Shown here one piece after another: positions 1-6,418 of a stretch of DNA of 6,446 nt. Below the pieces are notes generated by a model. That model saw only the letters and a list, made by a program, of their open reading frames with translations, made no database searches and was not told the DNA's origin. The stretch is from an uncultured Chloroflexota bacterium (lineage in GTDB: Bacteria > Chloroflexota > Limnocylindria > Limnocylindrales > CSP1-4): the NCBI GenBank assembly GCA_903924005.1, contig CAIXZV010000588.1, positions 1-6,446 on the forward strand. Reading direction: 5' to 3'. Numbering within the stretch: position 1 is the first letter of the stretch; every line of letters begins with the position of its first letter. The position numbers and the translations under genes were made by a program.

Positions 1-13
1 GCAGTTGGGCCAC

Positions 14-28
14 CCAGCGGACCGCTGG
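14..28. terminator. Small GC-rich stem-loop, possible terminator
   Basis: CCAGCG (14-19) and CGCTGG (23-28) form a perfect 6-bp stem around the 3-base loop GAC. It lies in the gene-free end of the window, downstream of the SCO gene when read on the minus strand. No T-tract follows on either strand, so it is not a textbook intrinsic terminator. It could end the copper operon, end a gene outside the window, or be chance in GC-rich DNA. Confidence 0.25.
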
Positions 29-60
29 CCTCGGAACGCAACGCGTGGGTCGGCGGGCCG

Positions 61-132
61 GGGCGGGCCAGACGGCCGGGGCGGGCCAGACGGCCGGGGC
101 GGGCCAGACGGCCGGGGCGGGCCAGACGGCCG
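61..132. repeat. Four perfect 18-bp tandem repeats (minisatellite)
   Basis: The unit GGGCGGGCCAGACGGCCG occurs four times without a mismatch (61-78, 79-96, 97-114, 115-132). Bases 52-60 look like a degenerate partial copy. Each unit contains GGCC-AGAC-GGCC, which can fold into a 4-bp hairpin, and neighbouring units can also pair with one another. The array ends one base from the SCO stop codon (134-136), so on the minus strand it begins the 3' untranslated region. Eighteen is a multiple of three, so plus-strand frames read through it as hexapeptide repeats such as GRGGPD, but nothing supports those frames as genes. The perfect identity suggests recent expansion by slippage. A role in mRNA 3'-end stability or termination is only inference. 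Confidence 0.9.
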
Positions 133-133
133 G

Positions 134-1711
134 TCAGCCGCCGATCACGCCGTTGCCGGTGATCAGGCTCACGATGACATCAACATCCGTGCTGCCGATG
201 ATCCCTTCGTACTTCGCCCGCACAATCCCCTGCCCGTCCACAACAAACGCCCACGGCATCTTCACCGCCGGCCACACGGTGTCACCAAGGCCAAACGCAC
301 GGGCCCACTGGTTGAGGGGCGGGTTGGCGATGTCGCCTGACAGCACGGGCTCTTCGGTGATGACCTGGTACTCAAACGGCTCAAGGTGGATGAACACCAC
401 GTTGGGCCAGCGGTCCAGCAGGTAGCGAACCATCACAAGGGCCCGCCCGCACAGCGGCGACACCTTGAAGCGGGCCGAGTCAATGATGATCACGTACGGC
501 GAGCCTGCCGCCCGGGCGTCAGACGTGGACGTCTGCGAGAGGCGCGGGTCTGGATCCGGCTGCGTGGTCACGGCTCGGACCACGCCGCCCACATCGGCCA
601 GCGTGGGGGTGTGCACGTCGGGGGCCATGGCGCCAAGGGGTGCCGAAGTGCCCTGGTCCATCGCATCAACCGCGACGGAAGCCGTTCTGCCGTCACCGCT
701 CTGGATCGCCAGCTGCCACTCGCCGGGCGAGGGGATGGTTACGGTCGCCACGTAGTAGACAACCTGTTCGCCCCAGGGCTTCACCGCCACGGCTCGGACT
801 GGCCCGCCTGCCGCGGCGCCGCCAGCGCCCGTGACGGTCACATCAATCGGCACCGTGCCGTCAAGCAGCCTGCCCGTGCCATCGCCCACGGTGAGGATCA
901 CGGGGCTTGGGCCGCCGGCCCAGACGGCCGATGAGATGACGCGGGCCACGAGTGCGCCCGGGACGGCCGACGGGGTAGCCGTTGCCGGAGCCGACGTGGG
1001 CGTACCGCCGGTTGGGGCCGCGGTTGCAGGCGCGTCCGTGGGCACAGGCGTTTCGGCAAGCAGCGCCTTGAGCGCGGCGGTGACCGGCCCGGCCTGCGTG
1101 CCGAACGGGAAGTGGGCGCGAAGACGGCCCTGGGCGTCAACAAGATAGAGGTCAGCCGTGTGGGCCATCGCGTAGCCGCCGGCTGCGTCCGTCTCAATCT
1201 TGGCGTACTTGACGCCCCAGCCTTGCGCGTTCTGCTGGATCTCATCGGGCGTGCCCGAGAGCCCGGTGTAGAACGGCGGCAGGTACTTGAGATACGACTT
1301 CATCGCGGGCGTGTTGTCGCGCTCAGGATCGATGGACACAAAGACCGCTCGTGGTCCTGCGCCCGCGGCCGCAACGGACTCGTTGACGATGCCAACCGTG
1401 GCCGGGCAGACGTCGGGGCAATGGGTGTAGCCAAAGAACACCAGGACTGGGTGACCCCGAAGGCTGGTCAGCGAGAAGGACTGGCCATCCTGATCGGTCA
1501 ACGTGAGCGGCGGCGCGGCCTTGACGCTGGCGTACGTGAAGTTGGACGGGTTGGGCGTGGGGCTGGCGGACGCTGTGCCGGATCGCGCGATGAAGACCAC
1601 CGCGAGCAGCCAGACCGCAAGCACGCCAAGGCCCGCCAGCATGATGCCGCCAAGGATGGCGCCGCGGCGATCCGTGGAGGCGGCGGGTCCGGTCACCTGC
1701 GGCTCAGCCAC
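134..1711 (-). CDS. SCO1/SenC copper-metallochaperone domain fused to a beta-sandwich-like region and a second thioredoxin-like domain
   Basis: Predicted 525-residue membrane-anchored protein. A GTG start at 1711 is chosen because GGAGG lies 6 bases upstream and because it overlaps the PCuAC gene by 8 bp; the frame stays open to an ATG at 1789, but that adds only an Arg-rich stretch. One transmembrane anchor spans about residues 17-42. The SCO domain (about 60-218) has YTHCPDVCP with copper ligands Cys98 and Cys102, DPERDNTP at 128-135, and HTADLYLVD with the third ligand, His184. SCO proteins deliver copper to, or reduce, the CuA site of cytochrome c oxidase subunit II. A Pro/Thr/Ala linker (about 220-251) leads to a segment with Ig/YtkA-like beta character (about 253-350; GEWQLAI at 330-336). 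A thioredoxin-like domain (about 360-525) follows, with VSPLCGRAL around Cys421 and a WAFVVDGQGIV strand. SCO proteins are usually about 200 residues, so this one is more than doubled. The SCO assignment is secure; the middle domain is tentative and the role of the C-terminal domain unknown. Confidence 0.93.
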   Translation of the reverse strand: MAEPQVTGPAASTDRRGAILGGIMLAGLGVLAVWLLAVVFIARSGTASASPTPNPSNFTYASVKAAPPLTLTDQDGQSFSLTSLRGHPVLVFFGYTHCPDVCPATVGIVNESVAAAGAGPRAVFVSIDPERDNTPAMKSYLKYLPPFYTGLSGTPDEIQQNAQGWGVKYAKIETDAAGGYAMAHTADLYLVDAQGRLRAHFPFGTQAGPVTAALKALLAETPVPTDAPATAAPTGGTPTSAPATATPSAVPGALVARVISSAVWAGGPSPVILTVGDGTGRLLDGTVPIDVTVTGAGGAAAGGPVRAVAVKPWGEQVVYYVATVTIPSPGEWQLAIQSGDGRTASVAVDAMDQGTSAPLGAMAPDVHTPTLADVGGVVRAVTTQPDPDPRLSQTSTSDARAAGSPYVIIIDSARFKVSPLCGRALVMVRYLLDRWPNVVFIHLEPFEYQVITEEPVLSGDIANPPLNQWARAFGLGDTVWPAVKMPWAFVVDGQGIVRAKYEGIIGSTDVDVIVSLITGNGVIGG

Positions 1712-2153
1712 CCTTGACCTCCGCCGTCGTGCGCACCACCCCCGCCTGCTCAAACGTGAGGACCAGCCCGATGGAGCCGCCCACGACAAGGTCCTTCGTG
1801 ACCCCGGTGAGCATCACGTGATAGCCGCCGGCCTTGAGCTCCACGCTCCCGCCCGCCGGGATGGTGATGGAGTCCGTGTGCGCCATGCCGGTCATGCCGC
1901 TGGCGTCCGTTGAGGTCTTGTGGAGCCCTGCGGTCTGGGCATCGGGCGTGGAGACGCCCACCAGCACGTCGTCTCGGCTGCCCGGGTTTGACACCGTGAA
2001 GTACGCCGCGGTCTCACCGCCAGCCGGCGCCGGCCGAACCCAGGCGCCCGTGACGATGACGCCGCCCGACGAGCTTGCCGAACCGCAGGCGCCCAGCGCA
2101 AGGACAAGGGCGATGAGGACCGAAACGAGGACCGCCGCGCGGCGCGAGGACAT
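1704..2153 (-). CDS. PCuAC family copper-chaperone lipoprotein
   Basis: Predicted 149-residue exported lipoprotein. The N-terminus has MSSRR, a hydrophobic core at about residues 7-20 and the lipobox L-G-A-C with Cys23, so the mature protein should be tethered outside the membrane. The PCuAC copper motif H-(M)-x10-M-x21-H-x-M is visible: His78, Met90, His112 and Met114, with exactly 21 residues between Met90 and His112; position 79 is Lys rather than Met. In this family the His/Met set binds Cu(I) and passes it to the CuA centre of cytochrome oxidase, often with SCO. The ATG at 2153 is preceded by CGGAG with a 6-base spacer; the frame is open further upstream but would bury the signal peptide. 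The stop overlaps the SCO start by 8 bp, so the two are almost certainly co-transcribed. Length and domain are normal for a single-domain PCuAC protein. Confidence 0.93.
   Translation of the reverse strand: MSSRRAAVLVSVLIALVLALGACGSASSSGGVIVTGAWVRPAPAGGETAAYFTVSNPGSRDDVLVGVSTPDAQTAGLHKTSTDASGMTGMAHTDSITIPAGGSVELKAGGYHVMLTGVTKDLVVGGSIGLVLTFEQAGVVRTTAEVKGG
1718..1722 (-). promoter_or_regulatory. Ribosome binding site that fixes the GTG start of the SCO gene
   Basis: On the minus strand GGAGG is followed by the 6-base spacer TCAAGG and then GTG (1711-1709). It lies inside the 3' end of the PCuAC gene, which suggests translational coupling. No comparable site precedes the upstream ATG at 1789. 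Confidence 0.75.
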
Positions 2154-2159
2154 GGCTGG

Positions 2160-2164
2160 CTCCG
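2160..2164 (-). promoter_or_regulatory. Ribosome binding site of the PCuAC gene
   Basis: CGGAG on the minus strand, then the 6-base spacer CCAGCC, then ATG at 2153. It supports this start over the longer upstream frame, which would add about 100 residues before the signal peptide. Confidence 0.65.
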
Positions 2165-2230
2165 TGGTGACACGATTGACGCTCGGAACGCACCCATCGT
2201 ACGGCGAAGCCGCCTTCTGCCGTCCCGACA

Positions 2231-2926
2231 TGCGAGGATCGCGCCGCGCTACGAGATCGTCCGCTCCGCCGCCGATGCCCGCCGCTGCGCCGAACTGGCG
2301 GCCCTGGCTGTTTGCCAAGGAGGCCATCACGCTTGACCGATTGTCCGGTGGGCGGCTGGTGCTGCCTGTGGGCATCGGCACGCTTGACGACCACGAGTTT
2401 GGCGCCGCAGGCGAGCCCGTGGAGGCGCGGGTGCGCGTCCAGCGGCTTGACGAGGTCCTGGCAATCACGGCGGGTCTGGCCGGCGGGGAGCCGTTTGGGT
2501 TTGACGGCGAGCACTACCGGCTGGCGCCGCTGACGCTGCGGCCGCAGGCCGTCCAGCAGCCGCAGATCCCCGTGTGGCCCATCGGCGAGTGGCCGCATGA
2601 GCGCACGCTGGAGCGCGCCCTGCGATGGGACGGGATGGTACTGCAGGCTGCTGCAGGCGCCAGCAGGCCGCGCCGCCAGCGAGCCCGCGCTCATCGCTGA
2701 GGTGGCCGCCTACATCGGCAGCCATCGCAACCCTGCGGATGCCGGTCGCCCGTTTGCGTTGATCGTGGACGGCACCACGGCTGGCGTCGATCGCGCTGGC
2801 GCAGCCGCGATCACGAGCGCGGCCGCCAAGGCCGGGGCAACCTGGTGGATTGCGGCGGACTGGTCTGAGGAGGGCAAGCCCCGTCTGACAGAGCGGATTG
2901 CCGCGGGACCGCCGAAGGCGCGCTAG
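2231..2926 (+). pseudogene. Decayed LLM-class (luciferase-like) flavin-dependent oxidoreductase
   Basis: Two adjacent frames together read as the central and C-terminal parts of a luciferase-like monooxygenase family protein, which use FMN or coenzyme F420 as hydride carrier. Frame one, ending at TGA 2698-2700, contains RPWLFAKEAITLDRLSGG (from 2299) and RLVLPVGIG, the family's typical strand-helix region, then LAPLTLRPQ and IPVWPIGE, and reaches RWDGMV near 2637. Frame two carries on with SEPALIAEVAAYIGSHR, ALIVDGTTAG and the usual C-terminal ATWWIAADW and RIAAGPPKAR up to TAG 2924-2926. The switch lies between about 2640 and 2680 and equals one inserted or two deleted bases. Family members are about 280-330 residues, with about 90 or more before the RPW motif; here almost nothing intelligible precedes it, so the N-terminal part is largely lost. 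The start coordinate is only the nearest ATG in frame (2231). A sequencing error could explain the frameshift, but not the missing N-terminus. Confidence 0.75.
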
Positions 2927-2929
2927 CCG

Positions 2930-3397
2930 CTACTCGCGCCCGAGCAGCACGTCCAGCCGGCCGCGGCGGATCCAGATGGCAAGGGCCACGAAGAAGCGGG
3001 CCACCAGCGAGGCGCCATACGTGGCGCACCAGATGCAGACCGCGTGCAGGATGAACATCTGGACCGAGAGGAAGTAGATCTCGAAGACCACGCCCACGAG
3101 CGACAGCCCGTAGTGGAGGTCGAGCAGCCCGGGCTTGTCGGTGCGGACCCACACGACGGCCAGCGCAAGCAGCGTCACCGACAGGATCACGCCGAACACG
3201 GCCACCGGGATGCCGCCGATCCGGGCGTACGAGCTCATCGCCACGGTCTCGCAGCCGTGGAACGGGCCGCAGGACGGGATCCCGTTGCCCAGCTCCACCC
3301 ACGAGAGGTAGCCCGCCACCAGCAGCCCGACAACGTCGAGGACGGCGAGGACGACACCGGGGTGCGTGCGCCGAATGCGCTGCGTGAAGGCGGACAT
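2930..3397 (-). CDS. Vitamin K epoxide reductase (VKOR) family membrane protein
   Basis: Predicted 155-residue polytopic membrane protein. Bacterial VKOR homologues oxidise DsbA- or thioredoxin-like partners and pass the electrons to quinone, taking the place of DsbB. The hallmark residues are present: loop cysteines Cys43 and Cys49 (SCGPFHGC, 42-49), nearby Ser55/Ser56, and the membrane-embedded pair Cys121-x-x-Cys124 (CIWC) that reacts with quinone. Hydrophobic segments lie at about 14-34, 62-84, 93-113 and 116-143, consistent with the four-helix VKOR fold. The ATG at 3397 has a weak CAGG 6 bases upstream; the frame is open to 3541, but the extra sequence is low-complexity and charged. Many bacterial VKORs carry a fused thioredoxin domain; this one does not, so a separate partner is expected. 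It ends 3 bp from the stop of the convergent LLM pseudogene and diverges from the ligase gene. Confidence 0.92.
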   Translation of the reverse strand: MSAFTQRIRRTHPGVVLAVLDVVGLLVAGYLSWVELGNGIPSCGPFHGCETVAMSSYARIGGIPVAVFGVILSVTLLALAVVWVRTDKPGLLDLHYGLSLVGVVFEIYFLSVQMFILHAVCIWCATYGASLVARFFVALAIWIRRGRLDVLLGRE

Positions 3398-3571
3398 CGG
3401 GTACCTGCTGCTTCGCTCGGAAGTGGTGTCCAAGTCTAGGCCCGGCGCCGCGCCCGTGCCGTGGACCCGACCGCGCCCCTGCCTGGGGGCCCGTCCCGGG
3501 GGGCCATGGGTCCCCGCCCGATCCACCCCCGGTGCCCCCATCGCGCGCCGTGTGGCCCGTCACGCGCGCGG

Positions 3572-3593
3572 TGTACCGGGGCACCCTTGTACA
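3572..3593. other. Inverted repeat TGTAC-N12-GTACA in the divergent intergenic region
   Basis: TGTAC at 3572-3576 and GTACA at 3589-3593 are perfect inverted half-sites about one and a half helical turns apart, centred about 80 bp upstream of the ligase start and about 185 bp upstream of the VKOR start. A second pair, CGTGTGG (3549-3555) and CCACACG (3601-3607), surrounds it on a different centre. This could be an operator, but short inverted repeats arise easily by chance. I could not identify convincing promoter hexamers in the 264-bp region between the two genes and see no further gene there. Confidence 0.2.
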
Positions 3594-3651
3594 TGCGGCA
3601 CCACACGCCGTCAGCCATCATGCCGTCAAGCTTGACCGCCCGCACGCATCC

Positions 3652-3655
3652 GAGG
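3652..3655 (+). promoter_or_regulatory. Ribosome binding site that fixes the ligase-GNAT start
   Basis: GAGG followed by the 6-base spacer CCCCGA and ATG at 3662. The same frame is open back to ATGs at 3461 and 3620, but the sequence there is Pro/Arg/His-rich and unlike the family, so 3662 is preferred. Confidence 0.65.
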
Positions 3656-3661
3656 CCCCGA

Positions 3662-6388
3662 ATGACCGCCAACACCGACCACGCCGACGCCCCGCCCGAG
3701 CGCAACCCGCTTGACGCGATCTTCCACCCGCGTTCTGTCGCGGTGGTGGGCGCCACCGAGAAGGAGGGTTCGGTTGGCCGGACCATCCTGTGGAACCTGC
3801 TGAGCTCCCCCTTTGGCGGCACGGTCTACCCGGTCAACCCCACGCGCCCGGCCATCCTGGGCGTGAAGGCGTACCCGTCCATCACGTCCATCGGGGAGCC
3901 CGTTGACCTTGCGGTCATCGTCACCCCAGCCAAGTCCGCGCCGGGCCTCGTTGAGGAGTGCGGCAAGGCGGGCATCAAGGGCGTGATCATCATCAGCGCC
4001 GGCTTCAAGGAGGTTGGCGCCGAGGGCGTGGAGCTGGAGCGCCAGGTGCTGGCCGCAGCGCGCCGCTACGGGATCCGTGTGGTTGGCCCCAACTGTTTGG
4101 GCATCATGAACCCCATCGGGCGGTTCAACGCCACGTTTGCCGCCGGCATCGCCAAGCCCGGCCGCGTTGGCTTTATCAGCCAGTCCGGGGCGCTCCTCAC
4201 GGCCATCCTTGACTGGGCCGCGCACGAGGATGTTGGCTTCTCCAGCATCGTCAGCCTTGGCTCCATGCTGGACGTGGGCTGGGGCGACGTCATCGACTAC
4301 CTGGGCGACGACCCGGACACGGACAGCATCGTCATCTACATGGAGACCATCGGCGACGCCCGGGCGTTCCTCAGCGCGGCGCGCGAAGTGGCACTCCACA
4401 AGCCCATCATCGTGATCAAGCCCGGCCGGACCATGCAGGCGGCCAAGGCAGCGGCCTCCCACACAGGCTCGCTCACAGGGTCAGACGACGTCCTGGACGC
4501 TGCGTTCCGCCGCGCCGGCGTCCTGCGGGTGAACTCCATCAGCGAGCTGTTTGAGGTCAGCGAGATCCTGGCCAAGCAGCCTCGGCCCCGCGGCCGGCGC
4601 CTCAGCATCGTGACCAACGCGGGCGGCCCGGGCGTCATCGCTACGGACGCGCTCATTGGCGGCGGCGGCGAGCTCAGCGAGATCAGCGACGAGACCATGG
4701 AGCGCCTCAACAAGGTGCTGCCGGTGGTCTGGAGCCACAACAACCCCATCGACATCATCGGCGACGCCCCGCCCGAGCGGTACGCGCAGGCCCTTGAGGT
4801 GGCCGCCGCAGATCCCGAGACGGACGGTCTGCTGGTCATCCTCACGCCCCAGGCGATGACGGACCCGACGGCCACCGCCCGTGCGCTCGTCAAGCACGCC
4901 CACATCGAGGGCAAGCCAGTCCTGGCCTCCTGGATGGGCGGCGAGGATGTGGCGGAGGGTGCCGCCATCCTGCGGGCCGCCGGCATCCCCACGTTTGCCT
5001 ACCCGGACACGGCCTGCGTCCTGTTCAACTATCTCTGGCAGTACGACGCAAACCTGCGCTCGCTCTACCAGACGCCTCGTCTGCCAGTTGCGCCCGAGCG
5101 CGGCGAGTTCCGCGAGGAAGTGGACCGGATCATTGCGGAGGTCTCGGCCGAGGGACGCACCCTGCTCACGGAATACGAGAGCAAGAAGGTCCTGGCGGCC
5201 TACGGCATCCCCATCACGGACACCGAACTGGCCACGACGCCCGATGAGGCCGTTGCTGCCGCCGACGCGATTGGCTACCCCGTGGTGGCCAAGCTGCTGA
5301 GCCGGACCATCACCCACAAGACCGATGTGGGCGGCGTGGTGCTCAACCTGCGCGACCCCGATCAGGTCCGCGAGGCGTTTGAGCGTATCCGCGCCTCGGT
5401 TGCCCAGAAGGTGGGCGAGGAGCACTTCGAGGGCGTCACCATCCAGCCGATGATCAACTGGACCGGCTATGAGCTGATCGTGGGGTCAAGCCCGGATCCG
5501 CAGTTTGGCCCGGTGCTGCTGTTTGGCATGGGTGGCCAGCTGGTTGAGGTGTTCAAGGACCGGGCGCTGGCGCTGCCGCCGCTCAACACCACGCTTGCCA
5601 AGCACCTGATCGACGAGACCAAGATCAGCCATGCGCTGCGGGGTGTGCGGGGACGCAAGCCAATTGACCGAGAGGTCCTGGCCGCGCTGCTGGTGCGGTT
5701 CAGCGAGCTTGTGGCCGAGCAGCCGCGCATCGCGGAGATCGACATCAACCCGCTGCTTGCGTCGCCCGAGCGCGTCATTGCGCTGGATGCGCGCGTGGTC
5801 CTGCACCCTGCATCGATTGCCGATGCGGATCTGCCGCGTCTGGCCATCCGCCCGTACCCGCACGAGTACCAGCGTGAGGCGACAACCGACGACGGTGTGG
5901 CGATCGGCGTCCGGCCCATTCGGCCTGAGGACGAGCCCGCCATGGCGCGCTTCCACGCGTCGCTCTCCGACGCCACGGTTCGCGCCCGGTATGGGAAGGA
6001 CCGCTCGCTGGCCGAGCGGAGCGCCCACGAGCGTCTCGCCCGGATTTGCTTTGTGGACTACGACCGCGAGTTTGCCATTGTGGCGGAGGCGCCCGGGATG
6101 ACCGGCGGCGTGGCCACGCCGGAGATTGCCGGTGTTGCGCGGCTGAGCCGGGTGCACGCCACCGATGACCGGATGCTCACGATGGTGGTTGCAGACGCCT
6201 GGCAGCGGCGCGGGGTTGGGGCCCAGATCGTGAAGCTGGCCGTCCAGGTGGCGCGGGGCGAAGGCGTAGAGCACTTGATCAGCGAGCTGTCCCCGGGGAA
6301 CGCCGGCATGCGCGAGCTGTTGGCCGACGAGGGCTTTGCGTTCGAGGACAAGGGCTCCGTGCTGGTGGCGTCGCTCGCGATCCGCTAG
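3662..6388 (+). CDS. NDP-forming acetate/acyl-CoA ligase fused to a C-terminal GNAT acetyltransferase
   Basis: Predicted 908-residue cytoplasmic protein. The CoA-binding Rossmann domain (about 13-145) has RSVAVVGATEKEGSVG at 24-39 and VVGPNCLGIMNP at 140-151. The succinyl-CoA-ligase-like domains (about 165-470) contain ISQSGALL, KPGRT at 253-257 and SHTGSLTG with His267, the position that is phosphorylated in ADP-forming acetyl-CoA synthetases. An ATP-grasp domain (about 498-715) has GYPVVAKLLS (538-547), HKTDVGGVV (552-560), FGMGGQ (621-626) and EIDINPLL (692-699). The GNAT domain (about 738-908) has the acetyl-CoA loop Q848-R-R-G-V-G853. Ligases of this type interconvert acyl-CoA, ADP and phosphate with acid and ATP. 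The same architecture occurs in Pat/PatZ protein lysine acetyltransferases, whose ligase part, as I recall, lacks the catalytic His. Its presence here leaves both activities possible: an ATP-conserving acyl-CoA synthetase, an acetyltransferase sensing acetyl-CoA, or both. The length matches the fused family (about 880-910), and no break is seen. Confidence 0.93.
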   Translation: MTANTDHADAPPERNPLDAIFHPRSVAVVGATEKEGSVGRTILWNLLSSPFGGTVYPVNPTRPAILGVKAYPSITSIGEPVDLAVIVTPAKSAPGLVEECGKAGIKGVIIISAGFKEVGAEGVELERQVLAAARRYGIRVVGPNCLGIMNPIGRFNATFAAGIAKPGRVGFISQSGALLTAILDWAAHEDVGFSSIVSLGSMLDVGWGDVIDYLGDDPDTDSIVIYMETIGDARAFLSAAREVALHKPIIVIKPGRTMQAAKAAASHTGSLTGSDDVLDAAFRRAGVLRVNSISELFEVSEILAKQPRPRGRRLSIVTNAGGPGVIATDALIGGGGELSEISDETMERLNKVLPVVWSHNNPIDIIGDAPPERYAQALEVAAADPETDGLLVILTPQAMTDPTATARALVKHAHIEGKPVLASWMGGEDVAEGAAILRAAGIPTFAYPDTACVLFNYLWQYDANLRSLYQTPRLPVAPERGEFREEVDRIIAEVSAEGRTLLTEYESKKVLAAYGIPITDTELATTPDEAVAAADAIGYPVVAKLLSRTITHKTDVGGVVLNLRDPDQVREAFERIRASVAQKVGEEHFEGVTIQPMINWTGYELIVGSSPDPQFGPVLLFGMGGQLVEVFKDRALALPPLNTTLAKHLIDETKISHALRGVRGRKPIDREVLAALLVRFSELVAEQPRIAEIDINPLLASPERVIALDARVVLHPASIADADLPRLAIRPYPHEYQREATTDDGVAIGVRPIRPEDEPAMARFHASLSDATVRARYGKDRSLAERSAHERLARICFVDYDREFAIVAEAPGMTGGVATPEIAGVARLSRVHATDDRMLTMVVADAWQRRGVGAQIVKLAVQVARGEGVEHLISELSPGNAGMRELLADEGFAFEDKGSVLVASLAIR

Positions 6389-6401
6389 CGGGCCGGCCGT
6401 C

Positions 6402-6418
6402 CACCCGTCGGACGGGTG
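6402..6418 (+). terminator. Stem-loop after the ligase-GNAT gene
   Basis: CACCCGT (6402-6408), loop CGG and ACGGGTG (6412-6418) form a perfect 7-bp stem starting 14 bases after the TAG stop; beyond a C/A mismatch, two further pairs (GT/AC) extend it. No run of T follows, so termination may be inefficient or Rho-dependent. Its position right after a long gene is the main support. Confidence 0.5.

Noticed and set aside
61..132. CRISPR array
   Set aside because: The repeats are only 18 bp, directly contiguous and without spacers.
5..340. Plus-strand frame with GRGGPD hexapeptide repeats at the window start
   Set aside because: It is antisense to the end of the SCO gene and exists only because the 18-bp repeat is a multiple of three; no ribosome binding site or domain supports it.
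1112..1717. Long plus-strand frame opposite the SCO domain
   Set aside because: It is a GC-rich antisense shadow; the minus strand carries an unmistakable SCO domain.
2196..2202. TACGAT as a minus-strand -10 box for the copper operon
   Set aside because: It gives only a partial match to the consensus, and no convincing -35 element lies at the right distance upstream.
1834..2230. N-terminal part of the plus-strand frame that runs into the oxidoreductase fragment
   Set aside because: It lies antisense to the PCuAC gene and shows no oxidoreductase similarity; the frame continues into the pseudogene by chance.
2811..3584. Long minus-strand frame overlapping the VKOR gene
   Set aside because: It is an Arg/Pro/Gly-rich shadow in another frame; VKOR in its own frame has the four diagnostic cysteines and hydrophobic helices.
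3461..3661. 67-residue N-terminal extension of the ligase-GNAT protein
   Set aside because: It is low-complexity Pro/Arg/His-rich sequence without family similarity, and a good ribosome binding site sits before ATG 3662.
4481..5425. 314-residue minus-strand frame inside the ligase gene
   Set aside because: It is an antisense shadow of a well-conserved coding region, with no recognisable domain.
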